64,000 nt of DNA from Gammaproteobacteria bacterium (lineage in GTDB: Bacteria; Pseudomonadota; Gammaproteobacteria; Pseudomonadales; Porticoccaceae), in the NCBI GenBank assembly GCA_016191205.1, contig JACPPB010000017.1, forward strand, positions 41,157 through 105,156, in the 5' to 3' direction. Made by a program: the position numbers and the translations under genes. Numbering within the stretch: the stretch's first letter is position 1; each line of letters begins with the position of its first letter. Of this stretch, positions 1 to 9,240 are shown piece after piece. Under the pieces are notes generated by a model. That model saw only the letters and a list, made by a program, of their open reading frames with translations. It was not told the DNA's origin and did not search any database.

Positions 1-54
1 TCGCGCCAGCAGCGCACGCCATCCCGGCCGGAGCGCTCCGCGGGAGGACAATAA

Positions 55-1488
55 ATGGCCCAACAACTTCACCTCAAAAGCATCACCGCGCCCCAGACCG
101 AAGCCGAGCGCGTTCTCAAGCTCCAGAAGGACGCCTGTCGCGCCCAGCCCTACCCGTCGCTCGCGGTACGACTCGACCTGCTGACCCGGCTGGAGCAGTT
201 GCTCGCCACCCATGCCGACGCCATCGCGGCGGCGATCGCCACCGACTTCGGCCACCGCAATCCGACCGAAACCAAACTGGTGGAAATCTTCGGCTCGCTG
301 AGCGCGATCCGGGAGACTCGCAAGCACCTCAAACGCTGGATGCGGCCGCAGAAGCGCAAAACCTCGGTACTGTTCCTCACCGGCCGCAATCGGGTGATCC
401 CGCAGCCCAAAGGCGTGGTGGGCATCGCCACACCCTGGAATTACCCGCTTTATCTCTCGGTCGGCCCGATCATCAACGCGCTCGCGGCCGGCAACCGCTG
501 CATGGTCAAACTCGCCGCCAATTCACAGAACCTCTGCCGCCTGATGCAGCAACTCTGCCGCGATGCTTTCGGCGACGACACCCTGGCCTATCTGCCGGAC
601 GTGAGCGGCAGCGAGTTTTCCAATCTGCCGTTCGATCACATCGTCTACACCGGCTCCGCCGAGAGCGGCCGCAACGTGATGCGCGCGGCGGCGGAAAACC
701 TGTGTCCCGTGACCCTGGAGCTGGGCGGCAAATCGCCCACCGTGATCTGCGACGACTTCGATCTGCGGGAAGCCGCGAGCCGCCTGCTGTACGGCAAGTT
801 CGTCAACGCCGGCCAGACCTGCGTGGCGCCGGACTACCTGTTTGTGCCGCGCGCCAAGGTGGAGAGTTTCGTCACCGTCGCCGGCGAGATCATGCGCCAG
901 CGCTACCCGGACATTCACAATTCCGACTACACCTCCATCATCGACCGGCGCTCCTATGTGCGGCTGCGGGAGACGCTGGACGACGCCGTGGCCAAGGGCG
1001 CCCGCGCCGTCAGTCTCGTGGACGGCGATTACCACGACGCGCTGCGCAAGATTCCGCCGCACCTGGTGCTCGACGTGAATCCGGCAATGCGCATCGTTCA
1101 GGAGGAAATCTTCGGCCAGCTGCTGACCGTGATGCCCTACGACAGCCTCGACGAAGTGCTCGATTACATCAACGCCGGCGAGCGGCCGTTGGCACTCTAT
1201 CTGTTCAGCAACGACCGGGCCGTGCAGGAGCGCGTGCTGTACCAGACCCTGTCCGGCGGCGTGACCATCAACCACTGCATCTTCCATGTGCTCCAGCACG
1301 GCATTCCCTTCGGCGGCGTGGGCGCCAGCGGCATGGGTCACTACCACGGCCACGACGGCTTTCTGGAAATGAGCAAGCTGCGCCCGGTGTTCACTTTCCC
1401 GAAGGTGGGCAGGCCGGAGCTGTTCTACCCACCCTACGGCAAATCCCACGACCTGCTCTACCGGGTGCTCAACCGGCTGGGCTTGTAG
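55..1488 (+). CDS. Coniferyl-aldehyde-dehydrogenase-like NAD(P)+ aldehyde dehydrogenase
   Basis: A 477-residue cytosolic ALDH-superfamily enzyme that should oxidise an aldehyde to its acid with NAD(P)+. The catalytic cysteine is in GQTCVAPDY (C256) and the general-base glutamate in LELGGKSP (E222). The PWNYPLY segment and the overall length fit the group that includes coniferyl aldehyde dehydrogenase (CalB) and long-chain fatty-aldehyde dehydrogenases; the true substrate cannot be read from sequence. The ATG follows a GGGAGGA ribosome site 6-7 bases upstream. It converges on dinB, with which its 3' end overlaps by 20 bases. No pathway partners lie next to it. Confidence 0.9.
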   Translation: MAQQLHLKSITAPQTEAERVLKLQKDACRAQPYPSLAVRLDLLTRLEQLLATHADAIAAAIATDFGHRNPTETKLVEIFGSLSAIRETRKHLKRWMRPQKRKTSVLFLTGRNRVIPQPKGVVGIATPWNYPLYLSVGPIINALAAGNRCMVKLAANSQNLCRLMQQLCRDAFGDDTLAYLPDVSGSEFSNLPFDHIVYTGSAESGRNVMRAAAENLCPVTLELGGKSPTVICDDFDLREAASRLLYGKFVNAGQTCVAPDYLFVPRAKVESFVTVAGEIMRQRYPDIHNSDYTSIIDRRSYVRLRETLDDAVAKGARAVSLVDGDYHDALRKIPPHLVLDVNPAMRIVQEEIFGQLLTVMPYDSLDEVLDYINAGERPLALYLFSNDRAVQERVLYQTLSGGVTINHCIFHVLQHGIPFGGVGASGMGHYHGHDGFLEMSKLRPVFTFPKVGRPELFYPPYGKSHDLLYRVLNRLGL

Positions 1489-2578
1489 CCGAAGGCTCCG
1501 TACCGGCGGCAAACAGATCACCCTGCTGCGGTTCGGAACCCGCGCGGTCACCGAGCCGCACGCCCAGGCCCAGCAGGCGCACAGGCCGCGTGCGGCGCAT
1601 CCATCCTTCTTCACACAAACGCCGGTAGCCCGCCAGCGCCGTGCCCTCGGGCAGGGCGCGCTCGATGGTGGTGGCGGTGAAATCATCGAAACGCAGTTTC
1701 AGAAAATGGCGTTCGATGCGGTAACTGGTATCGAGCCGCGCCAGACGCCGTTCCAGTTCGCCGTGGAGTTCGGCCAGCGCATCGAGACAGGCCGCCAGCC
1801 CCGGCAGATCCTGCGCAAACGTGGTCTCGACGCTGAGGGATTTGGAGCGCCGATCCGCCAGCACCGGACGCTGGTCGATGCCGCGACAGAGTTCGTACAG
1901 GCGCTGCCCCAGGGCACCGAAATGTTCGGCGAGCAAGGGTCGCGACAGGACGCGCAGATCGTCGCAGGTTTCGATCCCGAGTCCGGCCAGCTTTTTGGCG
2001 GTGGCGGCGCCGACGCCGAACAGCCGCGCCACCGGCAGCGCGCGCACGAAGGCATCGACCCGCTCCGGGGTGATCACGAACAGGCCGTCCGGCTTGCGCC
2101 ATTCGCTGGCGATCTTGGCGAGAAACTTGTTGGGCGCGACGCCCGCCGACACCGTGATGCGCACTTCGCCGCGCACCCGCGCACGGATTTCCCGGGCGAT
2201 GCGGATCGCGCTGCCGCCGGCGGCACTCACACCGGTGACATCGAGGAAGGCCTCGTCCAGCGACAGCGGCTCGACGTGCGGCGTGTAGTCGAGAAAGATG
2301 TCGCGGATCTGTTCCGCCGCCTGGCGATAGCGGGTGAAATCCGGCGGCAGCACCACCAGTCCGGGACAGCGGCGCAGCGCCTGCGCCATGGACATCGCCG
2401 AGCGGATGCCGAAGGCGCGCGCCTCGTAATTGCAGGTCGCGACCACGCCGCGCCGCTCGGGCGGCCCGCCCACCGCCAGCGGCCGGCCGGCGAGGCCGGG
2501 ATCGTCGCGGGTCTCGACGGCGGCATAGAAGCAGTCGCAATCGCAGTGAATGATCTTGCGCGGTTCGGGCAATTCCAT
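1469..2578 (-). CDS. dinB: DNA polymerase IV (Y-family translesion polymerase)
   Basis: A 369-residue error-prone polymerase that copies past damaged template bases. The N-terminus (KIIHCDCDCFYAAVE) carries the first catalytic aspartate (D13), and the SLDEAFLDVT motif gives the second acidic pair. A helix-hairpin-helix region (VARLFGVGAATAKKLAGLGI) and a C-terminal little-finger domain follow, and the length is normal for DinB. The reading frame stays open upstream, but the ATG just before ELPEPRKIIH matches known DinB N-termini. The gene stands alone and converges on the aldehyde dehydrogenase. No LexA box was recognised in the short upstream gap. Confidence 0.95.
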   Translation of the reverse strand: MELPEPRKIIHCDCDCFYAAVETRDDPGLAGRPLAVGGPPERRGVVATCNYEARAFGIRSAMSMAQALRRCPGLVVLPPDFTRYRQAAEQIRDIFLDYTPHVEPLSLDEAFLDVTGVSAAGGSAIRIAREIRARVRGEVRITVSAGVAPNKFLAKIASEWRKPDGLFVITPERVDAFVRALPVARLFGVGAATAKKLAGLGIETCDDLRVLSRPLLAEHFGALGQRLYELCRGIDQRPVLADRRSKSLSVETTFAQDLPGLAACLDALAELHGELERRLARLDTSYRIERHFLKLRFDDFTATTIERALPEGTALAGYRRLCEEGWMRRTRPVRLLGLGVRLGDRAGSEPQQGDLFAAGTEPSATSPAG

Positions 2579-2713
2579 GCCGTCATTATCGCGGGCGGGA
2601 GCCCGCCAACAACAAGGGCGGCGCGCCACGGGTGCGACAATTTGCCGCATCGACAGGAGTCGTCCGCGCCGGTAGTTTGCGGGCCGCCAATCGCCATCCC
2701 GCAGGAGTCCGCC

Positions 2714-3733
2714 ATGCCCAACCTTGTACGCCACAGCGCAGGCGCCATCGCACTGCTCGCGAGTCTCGGTCTGACCGCCGCCGCCTCCGCCGATCACGCT
2801 TCCGTCGGTCTGGGTGGCAGCGCCGGCAGTCCGATCTACACCGAGTCCGCCATCACGCTGCCGACGGGCCGCTGGAGTGTCAGTCTGCGTTCGGAGTACA
2901 ACAATTTTTCCCGGTTTTCCGACCACCGGCTGGCGGACACTGAACTGCACAGCGTCGACATTCTGTCATCGACCGCGCTCGGACTGAGCTATGGTGTTAC
3001 CGACGACCTGACCCTTGGACTGCGCCTGCCCTATATCCAACGCCAGAACGTCAGGGAAGCGGATCATCACGTCTACGATCACGGCGCCGGTGCCCACGGG
3101 CACGCAGACCGGATCCTGAATCTGGGCGACCCCGAAGGTCTCGGCGACGCCACCCTGTTCGGGGAATACCGTTTCCTGCGCAGCGCGGACCAGCAAACAC
3201 ACCTCGCCGCGCTGTTCGGGGTCAAGCTGCCCACGGGGGAGACCAACCGCAAGAGCGGCGGCGAACGTCTGGAGACTGAGTTCCAGCCCGGCTCGGGCTC
3301 CACCGACGGCCTGCTGGGAGTCGCGGCGACGCACCTGTCCGGCGCGCTGTCCTACGATGCCAGCCTGCTCTATTCCGCCGTCACCACCGGCGCCCAGCAC
3401 ACCGACCTGGGTGATGTCCTCAGCTACAATCTGGCGATGTCCTACCGGCTCGGCGGCGAGCGCCCGGCCAATCCCTACGATCTGATGCAGTCGCACGCCT
3501 GGGATCTGATTCTGGAGCTCAATGGCGAGCACCGGGAGCGCGAGCAGATCCACGGCCAGCGCGACGAAAATTCCGGCGGCAATATCGTCTATCTGTCGCC
3601 CGGCGTGCGCTACCTGAACAAGACGGGCTGGGGCCTGGCGCTTTCCCTGGGCGTTCCGGTGGCGGAAAACCTCAACGGCACCCAGGCGGACCCGGACTAT
3701 CGGGTGCTAAGCTCCCTGAATGTCGCGTTCTGA
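2714..3733 (+). CDS. Exported beta-barrel-like 'transporter' with a His-rich loop
   Basis: A 339-residue protein with a clear signal peptide (cleavage probably after AASA, near residue 27). It has alternating hydrophobic strands, Gly/Thr/Ser-rich turns and a terminal phenylalanine, all typical of an outer-membrane barrel. It resembles proteins annotated as putative transporters or 'MetA-pathway of phenol degradation' family. A His-rich stretch at about residues 116-133 (DHHVYDH followed by GAHGHAD) could bind a metal ion. The frame is open far upstream, but the ATG at 2714 follows a GGAGTCCGCC ribosome site and starts the signal peptide. The next gene overlaps or abuts it, so the two are probably co-expressed. 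Confidence 0.75.
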   Translation: MPNLVRHSAGAIALLASLGLTAAASADHASVGLGGSAGSPIYTESAITLPTGRWSVSLRSEYNNFSRFSDHRLADTELHSVDILSSTALGLSYGVTDDLTLGLRLPYIQRQNVREADHHVYDHGAGAHGHADRILNLGDPEGLGDATLFGEYRFLRSADQQTHLAALFGVKLPTGETNRKSGGERLETEFQPGSGSTDGLLGVAATHLSGALSYDASLLYSAVTTGAQHTDLGDVLSYNLAMSYRLGGERPANPYDLMQSHAWDLILELNGEHREREQIHGQRDENSGGNIVYLSPGVRYLNKTGWGLALSLGVPVAENLNGTQADPDYRVLSSLNVAF

Positions 3734-3749
3734 TCCGCATCGCAACACC

Positions 3750-4898
3750 ATGACCCGACGCAAGCACACGCCCTGGTCCGCACTGGCGTGTGCTTGCGCG
3801 TGCGCGCTGCTGTTCGGCGGCCACGCCAGCGCCCGCGCGGAGCCCGCTTTTCAGCTCGCCGTGACGGCGGCCTTCGCTCCCGATGGCCGCCTGTGGCGCC
3901 TGCGCAGCGACGGCCATCAGGTGTACGCCGATCATTCCGACGATTTCGGCACAACGTTCAGCAAACCCGTGCCCGTGAACGCCGAGCCCCAGCCGCTCGC
4001 GGTCTCCGTCGAAGAGCGCGCCGGCATCGCCTTCGCCGGCGACACCGTGCATGTCGTCTATCCGGTGGCGGCCGGGACCGGCACGGCACGCCTGTTTCAC
4101 GCGCTGTCAACGGATACCGGGCGCAGCTTTTCGATCCCGCAGCCCCTGGCACAGGCGCCCGGTCGGCTGCACCGATTTGCGGTGAACAGCGCCGGCGAAC
4201 CCCAGCATTTCTGGTACCAGGAAGCGGCACCGGGCGCGCCCACGGCGCTGTATCGCGCGACCGCGGACCTGCCGCAGCAACTGTTGGCCACCGGCCTGTG
4301 CGACTGCTGCCGGCCCGCGCTGGCTTTCGACCCGCAGGGGCAGGCGGTCATCGCCGCGCGCTTTGTGTATCCCGGGAACATCCGCGACCACGGCCTGATT
4401 CGCGTACCCGCAGCCGGGCCAGCGATGGTACAGCGCGTCACTTTCGATCAGTGGCGGATCGCGGCCTGCCCGACCCAGGGGCCGGCGCTCGCGATCACCC
4501 CGGCTGGCCGCCTTCACCTCGCCTGGTTCACCCTCGGCGCTCACCGGGGACTGTTCCGATCGTACTCCGATGACGCCGGCGCGCATTTCTCGGACCCCGA
4601 AGCGTTCGGCGATCCCGACGCCTACGCCATCAATCCGGCGGTCGCGGCCGAGGCGGACGCGGTGGTGCTGCTCTGGCAGGAGTACCGCGGCGGCAGCATC
4701 CGCGTGCTGACCCAGCGTTCGGCGGATCGCGGTGCGAACTGGGGTCCGGCGCGCGAACTCGCCACCGCCACGGGAACTGCCGACCGCCCCGAACTGCTGG
4801 TCCATGAAAACCGGTTTTACCTGTCCTGGCACACCCGTGGTTCGGGTTACCGGCTGCTGCCGATTCCAGCGGAGCCCTGCTGCAAGGATGTCCCCTGA
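3750..4898 (+). CDS. Exported Asp-box (BNR-type) beta-propeller protein with CDCC motif
   Basis: A 382-residue exported protein with a signal peptide (ALACACACALLF; cleavage near ASARA). It contains at least four SxDxGxxF/W Asp-box motifs (HSDDFGTTF, STDTGRSF, YSDDAGAHF, SADRGANW), as in sialidase-fold propellers. I do not see the arginine triad needed to call a sialidase, so enzyme activity is not claimed. Unusual cysteines are a CDCC cluster (C184, C186, C187) and a C-terminal CC pair (C377-C378), which could be disulfides or a metal site. An earlier ATG at 3720 overlaps the upstream gene, but 3750 gives the better signal peptide. It lies 16 bases after the barrel gene. Confidence 0.7.
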   Translation: MTRRKHTPWSALACACACALLFGGHASARAEPAFQLAVTAAFAPDGRLWRLRSDGHQVYADHSDDFGTTFSKPVPVNAEPQPLAVSVEERAGIAFAGDTVHVVYPVAAGTGTARLFHALSTDTGRSFSIPQPLAQAPGRLHRFAVNSAGEPQHFWYQEAAPGAPTALYRATADLPQQLLATGLCDCCRPALAFDPQGQAVIAARFVYPGNIRDHGLIRVPAAGPAMVQRVTFDQWRIAACPTQGPALAITPAGRLHLAWFTLGAHRGLFRSYSDDAGAHFSDPEAFGDPDAYAINPAVAAEADAVVLLWQEYRGGSIRVLTQRSADRGANWGPARELATATGTADRPELLVHENRFYLSWHTRGSGYRLLPIPAEPCCKDVP

Positions 4899-4904
4899 TA
4901 CAAT
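4899..4904 (+). promoter_or_regulatory. Possible -10 box directly before selO
   Basis: TACAAT (preceded by A, so ATACAAT) ends 6 bases before the selO ATG. There is no ribosome site between this box and the start codon. If it is a real -10 element, transcription would begin at or next to the ATG, giving a leaderless message. No convincing -35 sequence lies 17 bases upstream. Confidence 0.3.
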
Positions 4905-4910
4905 AAAGCC

Positions 4911-6362
4911 ATGCAGGGACTTCATTTCGATAACCGCTTTCACAGTCTGGGCGATGCCTTCTACACGGCGCTCGCGCCCACCGGGTTTGCCAATCCGCAT
5001 CGGGTGGCGACGAATCCTGCGGCGGCGGAGTTGCTCGGCCTGGCGCCGGACGTGCTGGAGAGCCCGGAGTTCCTCGCCTGGGCCAGCGGCAATGTCACCG
5101 CGCCCGGCAGCGCGCCGCTCGCCATGGTCTACGCCGGCCACCAGTTCGGCGGGTACAGTCCGCAACTGGGCGACGGCCGCGGCCTGCTGCTCGGACAGGT
5201 GCGAACCCGCGCCGGCCTGCTCGATCTCCATTTGAAGGGTGCCGGCAAGACGCCCTACTCGCGCTTTGCCGACGGCCGCGCGGTGCTGCGCTCGACCATC
5301 CGCGAATACCTCGCCGGCGAAGCGCTCCATGGCCTCGGCATTCCCAGCACGCGCGCGCTCGCCATCATCGGCAGCGACGAGCCGGTACTGCGCGAGCAGG
5401 TGGAAGCCGGCGCCATGTTGATCCGGGTGGCGCGTACCCACATCCGTTTCGGTTCCTTCGAGTATTTTCATCACCGCCAGCGTCCCGATGCAGTGCGTGC
5501 GTTGGCCGACCATGTGATCGCCACCTATCTTCCCGAACTCGCGGCGGCCGCCCAACCCCATCTGGAACTGTTCCGCCACGCCGTGCACGCCACCGCGCGC
5601 CTGATCGCGCAGTGGCAGACCGTGGGTTTCTGCCACGGGGTGATGAACACCGACAACATGTCGATTCTGGGCGAGACCCTCGACTTCGGGCCTTACGGTT
5701 TTCTGGACGCCTACGATCCCGGGCACATCTGCAATCACTCCGACCACGAAGGCCGCTACGCCTACCACCGCCAACCGGCGATAGGGCTGTGGAACTGCAA
5801 CGCCCTGGCGCACGGACTGAGTTCGCTGATCGCGGCCGAGGACCTGCGCACCGTGCTGCTGGAATACGAGCCGCTGCTGCTCGCGGAACTGCGCCGCCGC
5901 CAGCGCGACAAGCTGGGCCTGGCACTGGAACTCCCCGGCGATACCGCCCTGATCGACGATCTGCTCGCCCTCCTTGCCAACGGCGGCGTCGACTACACGC
6001 TGTTTTTCCGCCACCTCTGCGACTTCGTGCCCGACGCGGCCAACACGCCACTGCGCGATCTGTGCCCCGATCGCGCCGCCTTCGCGGCCTGGGCGGCGCG
6101 TTACAGCACGCGGCTCGGCGCGGAAACCCGCGGCGCGCCAGAGCGCCGTGCCGCCATGCGGCAGATCAATCCCGCCCTTGTGCTGCGCAACTATCTGGCC
6201 GAAACCGCGATCCGCGCGGCGGTCGACCAGGGTGACTACCGCGAAATCGACAACCTGCGCCGGGCGCTGGCGCAGCCGTTCGAGCCGCCACCCGAATTCG
6301 CCCGCTACGCGGCGCCACCCCCGGACTGGGGCAGAGGCATCGCGGTCAGTTGTTCATCATGA
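4911..6362 (+). CDS. selO: SelO family protein adenylyltransferase (YdiU)
   Basis: A 483-residue pseudokinase-fold enzyme. The family transfers AMP from ATP to Ser/Thr/Tyr of target proteins, often redox proteins. Visible landmarks are GHQFGGYSPQLGDGRG, KGAGKTPYSR, the REYLAGEALHGLGIPSTRAL segment, HGVMNTDNMSI (metal/ATP site Asn), and DFGPYGFLDAYDP, which contains the DFG aspartate. The protein ends in SCSS, the bacterial counterpart of the selenocysteine tail of animal SelO. The length is normal. Its last 13 bases overlap the start of the following transglycosylase gene, so translation is probably coupled. Confidence 0.93.
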   Translation: MQGLHFDNRFHSLGDAFYTALAPTGFANPHRVATNPAAAELLGLAPDVLESPEFLAWASGNVTAPGSAPLAMVYAGHQFGGYSPQLGDGRGLLLGQVRTRAGLLDLHLKGAGKTPYSRFADGRAVLRSTIREYLAGEALHGLGIPSTRALAIIGSDEPVLREQVEAGAMLIRVARTHIRFGSFEYFHHRQRPDAVRALADHVIATYLPELAAAAQPHLELFRHAVHATARLIAQWQTVGFCHGVMNTDNMSILGETLDFGPYGFLDAYDPGHICNHSDHEGRYAYHRQPAIGLWNCNALAHGLSSLIAAEDLRTVLLEYEPLLLAELRRRQRDKLGLALELPGDTALIDDLLALLANGGVDYTLFFRHLCDFVPDAANTPLRDLCPDRAAFAAWAARYSTRLGAETRGAPERRAAMRQINPALVLRNYLAETAIRAAVDQGDYREIDNLRRALAQPFEPPPEFARYAAPPPDWGRGIAVSCSS

Positions 6363-8212
6363 AGGGCACGCCCCCGCCCCGCGCCCGCGTTCACCGCTTC
6401 GGCACCCTGCTGGCCCGCGGATTGCTGCTGACGTGCGCCCTGCTCGCGCCGAAAACCTACAGTGCCGACGTCGCCGTACCCCTGACGATCGACGGGCGCT
6501 ACCTCGACAATGCCGTCGCATTCGCCCTCCACATGGACGCAGAGCGTCGCGCGACCCTGGCGGAGAACGCCTGCAACCGGGTCGAGGTCGCCGATCCCAA
6601 AGTCCATACCGACCAGGGATCGCTCGAAGTCGAGCTCAGGTTGGTGGTGACGACCGCGCTCGAGGTCATGGGCGAGTGCCGCGGTCCCGAGCCCTGGCAC
6701 GGCCAGATGACCGTCGAACTCAGGCCCCGGACCGACGATTCCGGCCTTGCGGTGGTGTTCACGCCGCTCGGCGCGCAGGTGTGGCGTGGCGACGGCACCG
6801 AGGGTCTGCTGAGCCAGCCGGCGAAAGTGCTCGCGGAAAAACTGATTCTGCCGCAACTGGGTCAGGTGCGGGTGGATCTGGCCGAGCCGCTGCGCGCCAT
6901 CGACGCCCTGCTGGTGGAACTGCAAAAAACCGGCGCGGAAGCCCCGCCGCCGCTGGTGAAGCGCAGCCACATCCAGTCGCTTGCGGTACTCCCTGAAGGC
7001 TTGCGCGCCACGCTCGGTTTCGCGCTGGCACCCCGTCCGGTCGCCGCCGGCCCCGAACCGGTTCTCACCCCGGAAGAACTCGCCGAATGGGCGCGTGTCG
7101 AGGACGAGCTGGACGGCTTTCTGACCACCATCATCGCGATGCTCGCGGAAACAGCGGATTCGCGTGATCTGCGTTTCGAGCTGCTGGGCGTGCTGCTGGA
7201 CGCGCGCTACGCCATCGCCCAGGCGCTCACCGAGAATCATCCGGGCGGCGATCCGGTGCGGAAACTGTTCGCCGATACCTGGGATCGCCTGCGCCCCCAC
7301 CTTGCGACGCTCGCGCGCGCCAATCTGCCCGCGCTCGGCAACGACTTGCACCTTGCCGGATTCATCGCCGGCGGCGACGCGCTGCGGGCACTCGACGGGC
7401 TCGGTCCGGAATACGGCATCGAGATCACCCGCGACGGCCTGCGCCGGCTCGCCCGCATGCTGCTCGCCGACGCCGCACCTGCTTCGTTCACGCCCTTGCC
7501 GCTGGAGGTGGACCAGCGACTGCGGAACCTGTTCTTGCTGGAAGATCCCGAGACCAGTCGCGTCCGCCCGATGTTCCAGAATCTGGTGCAGTGGCTGGTG
7601 CCGGCGGCGCAGGCGGCCGAGTCCGCGCCGCGGCTCGAAACCAAGGTACCCCGCCCCGGGGAGATCGAGACCTACCTCAAACAGGTCGCCGCGATCCTGG
7701 ACGACAAGGCCAACGCCCGCCTGGGCAAGGACTCCCATCTGCCGCTGCGTCTGGCCAAATCGTTCACTCCCCTGGTGCGCGCCACCGCCTGGAAGGAATC
7801 CTGCTGGCGCCAGTTCGTCGGTACCGCGGCGAAACCCGAGGTGCTGAAATCCCCCGTCGGAGCCGTCGGCATGATGCAGATCAACGGCCGCGTGTGGCGC
7901 GGGCTCTACGACCTCAAGCGCCTGAACGACGAGGCCGACTACAACATCGCGGCGGGGACCGAGATTCTCGAACACTATCTGGTCGATTACGCCCTGCGGC
8001 GCGGCGAGAATCGGCGTCCCGGCGGCGACGACAACCTGATTCGCGCGACCTACGCCGCCTATAACGGCGGCCCCGGGCAGCTCTCCCGCTACCGGCGCAC
8101 CGACACGCCGCAGTGGCAGCGCGCCATCGACAACGCCTTCTGGGATCACTACCAGCAGATAAAGACGAAAGGCTGGCCGGATGTCACCAGTTGTTATCCG
8201 GAAGTCAGCTGA
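6350..8212 (+). CDS. Exported lytic transglycosylase (SLT domain)
   Basis: A 620-residue protein with an N-terminal signal sequence (residues about 20-38), a long, mostly unrecognised middle region, and a C-terminal soluble-lytic-transglycosylase domain from about residue 460. SLT hallmarks are the catalytic glutamate in AWKESCW (E483), GMMQIN (from G507) and AAYNGG. It should cleave murein glycan strands in the periplasm, releasing 1,6-anhydro products. The start may instead be the ATG three codons later. The first 13 bases overlap selO. The large N-terminal region may anchor or target the enzyme; I recognise no peptidoglycan-binding repeat in it. Confidence 0.82.
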   Translation: MFIMKGTPPPRARVHRFGTLLARGLLLTCALLAPKTYSADVAVPLTIDGRYLDNAVAFALHMDAERRATLAENACNRVEVADPKVHTDQGSLEVELRLVVTTALEVMGECRGPEPWHGQMTVELRPRTDDSGLAVVFTPLGAQVWRGDGTEGLLSQPAKVLAEKLILPQLGQVRVDLAEPLRAIDALLVELQKTGAEAPPPLVKRSHIQSLAVLPEGLRATLGFALAPRPVAAGPEPVLTPEELAEWARVEDELDGFLTTIIAMLAETADSRDLRFELLGVLLDARYAIAQALTENHPGGDPVRKLFADTWDRLRPHLATLARANLPALGNDLHLAGFIAGGDALRALDGLGPEYGIEITRDGLRRLARMLLADAAPASFTPLPLEVDQRLRNLFLLEDPETSRVRPMFQNLVQWLVPAAQAAESAPRLETKVPRPGEIETYLKQVAAILDDKANARLGKDSHLPLRLAKSFTPLVRATAWKESCWRQFVGTAAKPEVLKSPVGAVGMMQINGRVWRGLYDLKRLNDEADYNIAAGTEILEHYLVDYALRRGENRRPGGDDNLIRATYAAYNGGPGQLSRYRRTDTPQWQRAIDNAFWDHYQQIKTKGWPDVTSCYPEVS

Positions 8213-8228
8213 CTTCCCGCAGCGGACT

Positions 8229-8558
8229 TCAGCCGCCCAGGGAGCGGGAAAAAACCTGCAACACCGCGACGCCGGCCACGATCAGGGCGAGTCCGATCAG
8301 GGCCGCGACATCCAGGGTCTGGCCGAACAGTACCCAGCCGATCACGGCGATCAGCGCGGTCCCGACTCCGGACCAGATGGCGTAGGCGACCCCCACCGGG
8401 ACAACTTTCAGGGTCAGCGACAAAAAATAAAACGCGACCCCATAGCCCAGCACCACGAACAGCGCAGGCCAGGGCCGGGTGAAGCCTTCCGCTGCCTTCA
8501 GCGCCGAGGTGGCGACCACCTCGGCGACGATGGCCAGCGCGAGATACAGCCAGTGCAT
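8229..8558 (-). CDS. emrE: Small multidrug resistance (SMR) efflux protein, EmrE/QacE type
   Basis: A 109-residue inner-membrane protein with four predicted helices. It carries the essential membrane glutamate (E13, in IVAEVVATSALK) and the AYAIWSGVG segment typical of EmrE/Qac proteins. Such dimers exchange protons for lipophilic or quaternary-ammonium cations. The residues match the EmrE branch better than the guanidinium-exporting SugE/Gdx branch, but a Gdx-like role is not excluded. It lies 19 bases downstream of the O-methyltransferase gene on the same strand and converges on the transglycosylase gene. Confidence 0.88.
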   Translation of the reverse strand: MHWLYLALAIVAEVVATSALKAAEGFTRPWPALFVVLGYGVAFYFLSLTLKVVPVGVAYAIWSGVGTALIAVIGWVLFGQTLDVAALIGLALIVAGVAVLQVFSRSLGG

Positions 8559-8577
8559 GGCGCGCCGTTGCGGCCGG

Positions 8578-9240
8578 TCAGCGTTTGCGCAGCAGGCTGA
8601 GCCCGTCGCCGATGGGCACCAGGCTCAGGTCCACCCGCACATCCCGGTGGATACGGCGATTGAACGCCCGGATCGCGCGCGTGTCGGCATCGGCGGTCGC
8701 CGTATCCAGCACCCGGCCACCCCACAGCACGTTATCGACCACGATCAGTCCGCCCGGCCGCAGCAGCGCCAGGCACTGTTCGTAGTAGCCGGCGTAGCCG
8801 GTCTTGTCGGCGTCGATGAAGGCGAGGTCGAAGCTGCCCGCGGCGCCCTCGGCGAGCAGCGTCGCCAGGGTTTCGGACGCGGGGGCAAGGCGCAGGTCGA
8901 TGCGGTCGGCGACGCCGGCGCGGGCCCAGTATTCCCGCGCAATACGGGTGTATTCGGCGCTGATGTCGCAGGCGATCAAACGGCCGTCGGCGGGCAGCGC
9001 GGACGCCACGCAGAGCGCGCTGTAGCCCGTGAAGACGCCGATCTCCAGCGCCTGCCGCACCCCGAGCAGGCGCGCCAGCAGCGTCATGAACTGACCCTGC
9101 TCGGGCGCAATCTGCATTCTGGCTTCCGGCATCTGGCGGGTGCGGTCGCGCAACTCCTGCAACAGATCCGACTCCCGCAGCGAGACCTCGAGCAGATACG
9201 TGTAAAGTTCGGGCGTGAGCTGGATGCTCTGATTGGACAT
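8578..9240 (-). CDS. SAM-dependent O-methyltransferase, caffeoyl-CoA-OMT-like family
   Basis: A 220-residue cytosolic class I methyltransferase of the cation-dependent COMT family. SAM-binding motif I is ALEIGVFTGYSAL. The metal/substrate region is FIDADKTGYAGYYEQ, followed by VVDNVLWGGRV. Bacterial members methylate catechol-type hydroxyls, but the natural substrate here is unknown. It precedes the SMR pump gene on the same strand (19-base gap) and is divergent from the VTT-FAD fusion gene, with about 156 bases between the starts. Confidence 0.87.
   Translation of the reverse strand: MSNQSIQLTPELYTYLLEVSLRESDLLQELRDRTRQMPEARMQIAPEQGQFMTLLARLLGVRQALEIGVFTGYSALCVASALPADGRLIACDISAEYTRIAREYWARAGVADRIDLRLAPASETLATLLAEGAAGSFDLAFIDADKTGYAGYYEQCLALLRPGGLIVVDNVLWGGRVLDTATADADTRAIRAFNRRIHRDVRVDLSLVPIGDGLSLLRKR

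Noticed and set aside
3750..4898. Calling the Asp-box protein a sialidase
   Set aside because: Asp-box motifs occur in many propellers. I could not identify the arginine triad, Tyr and Asp of a sialidase active site.
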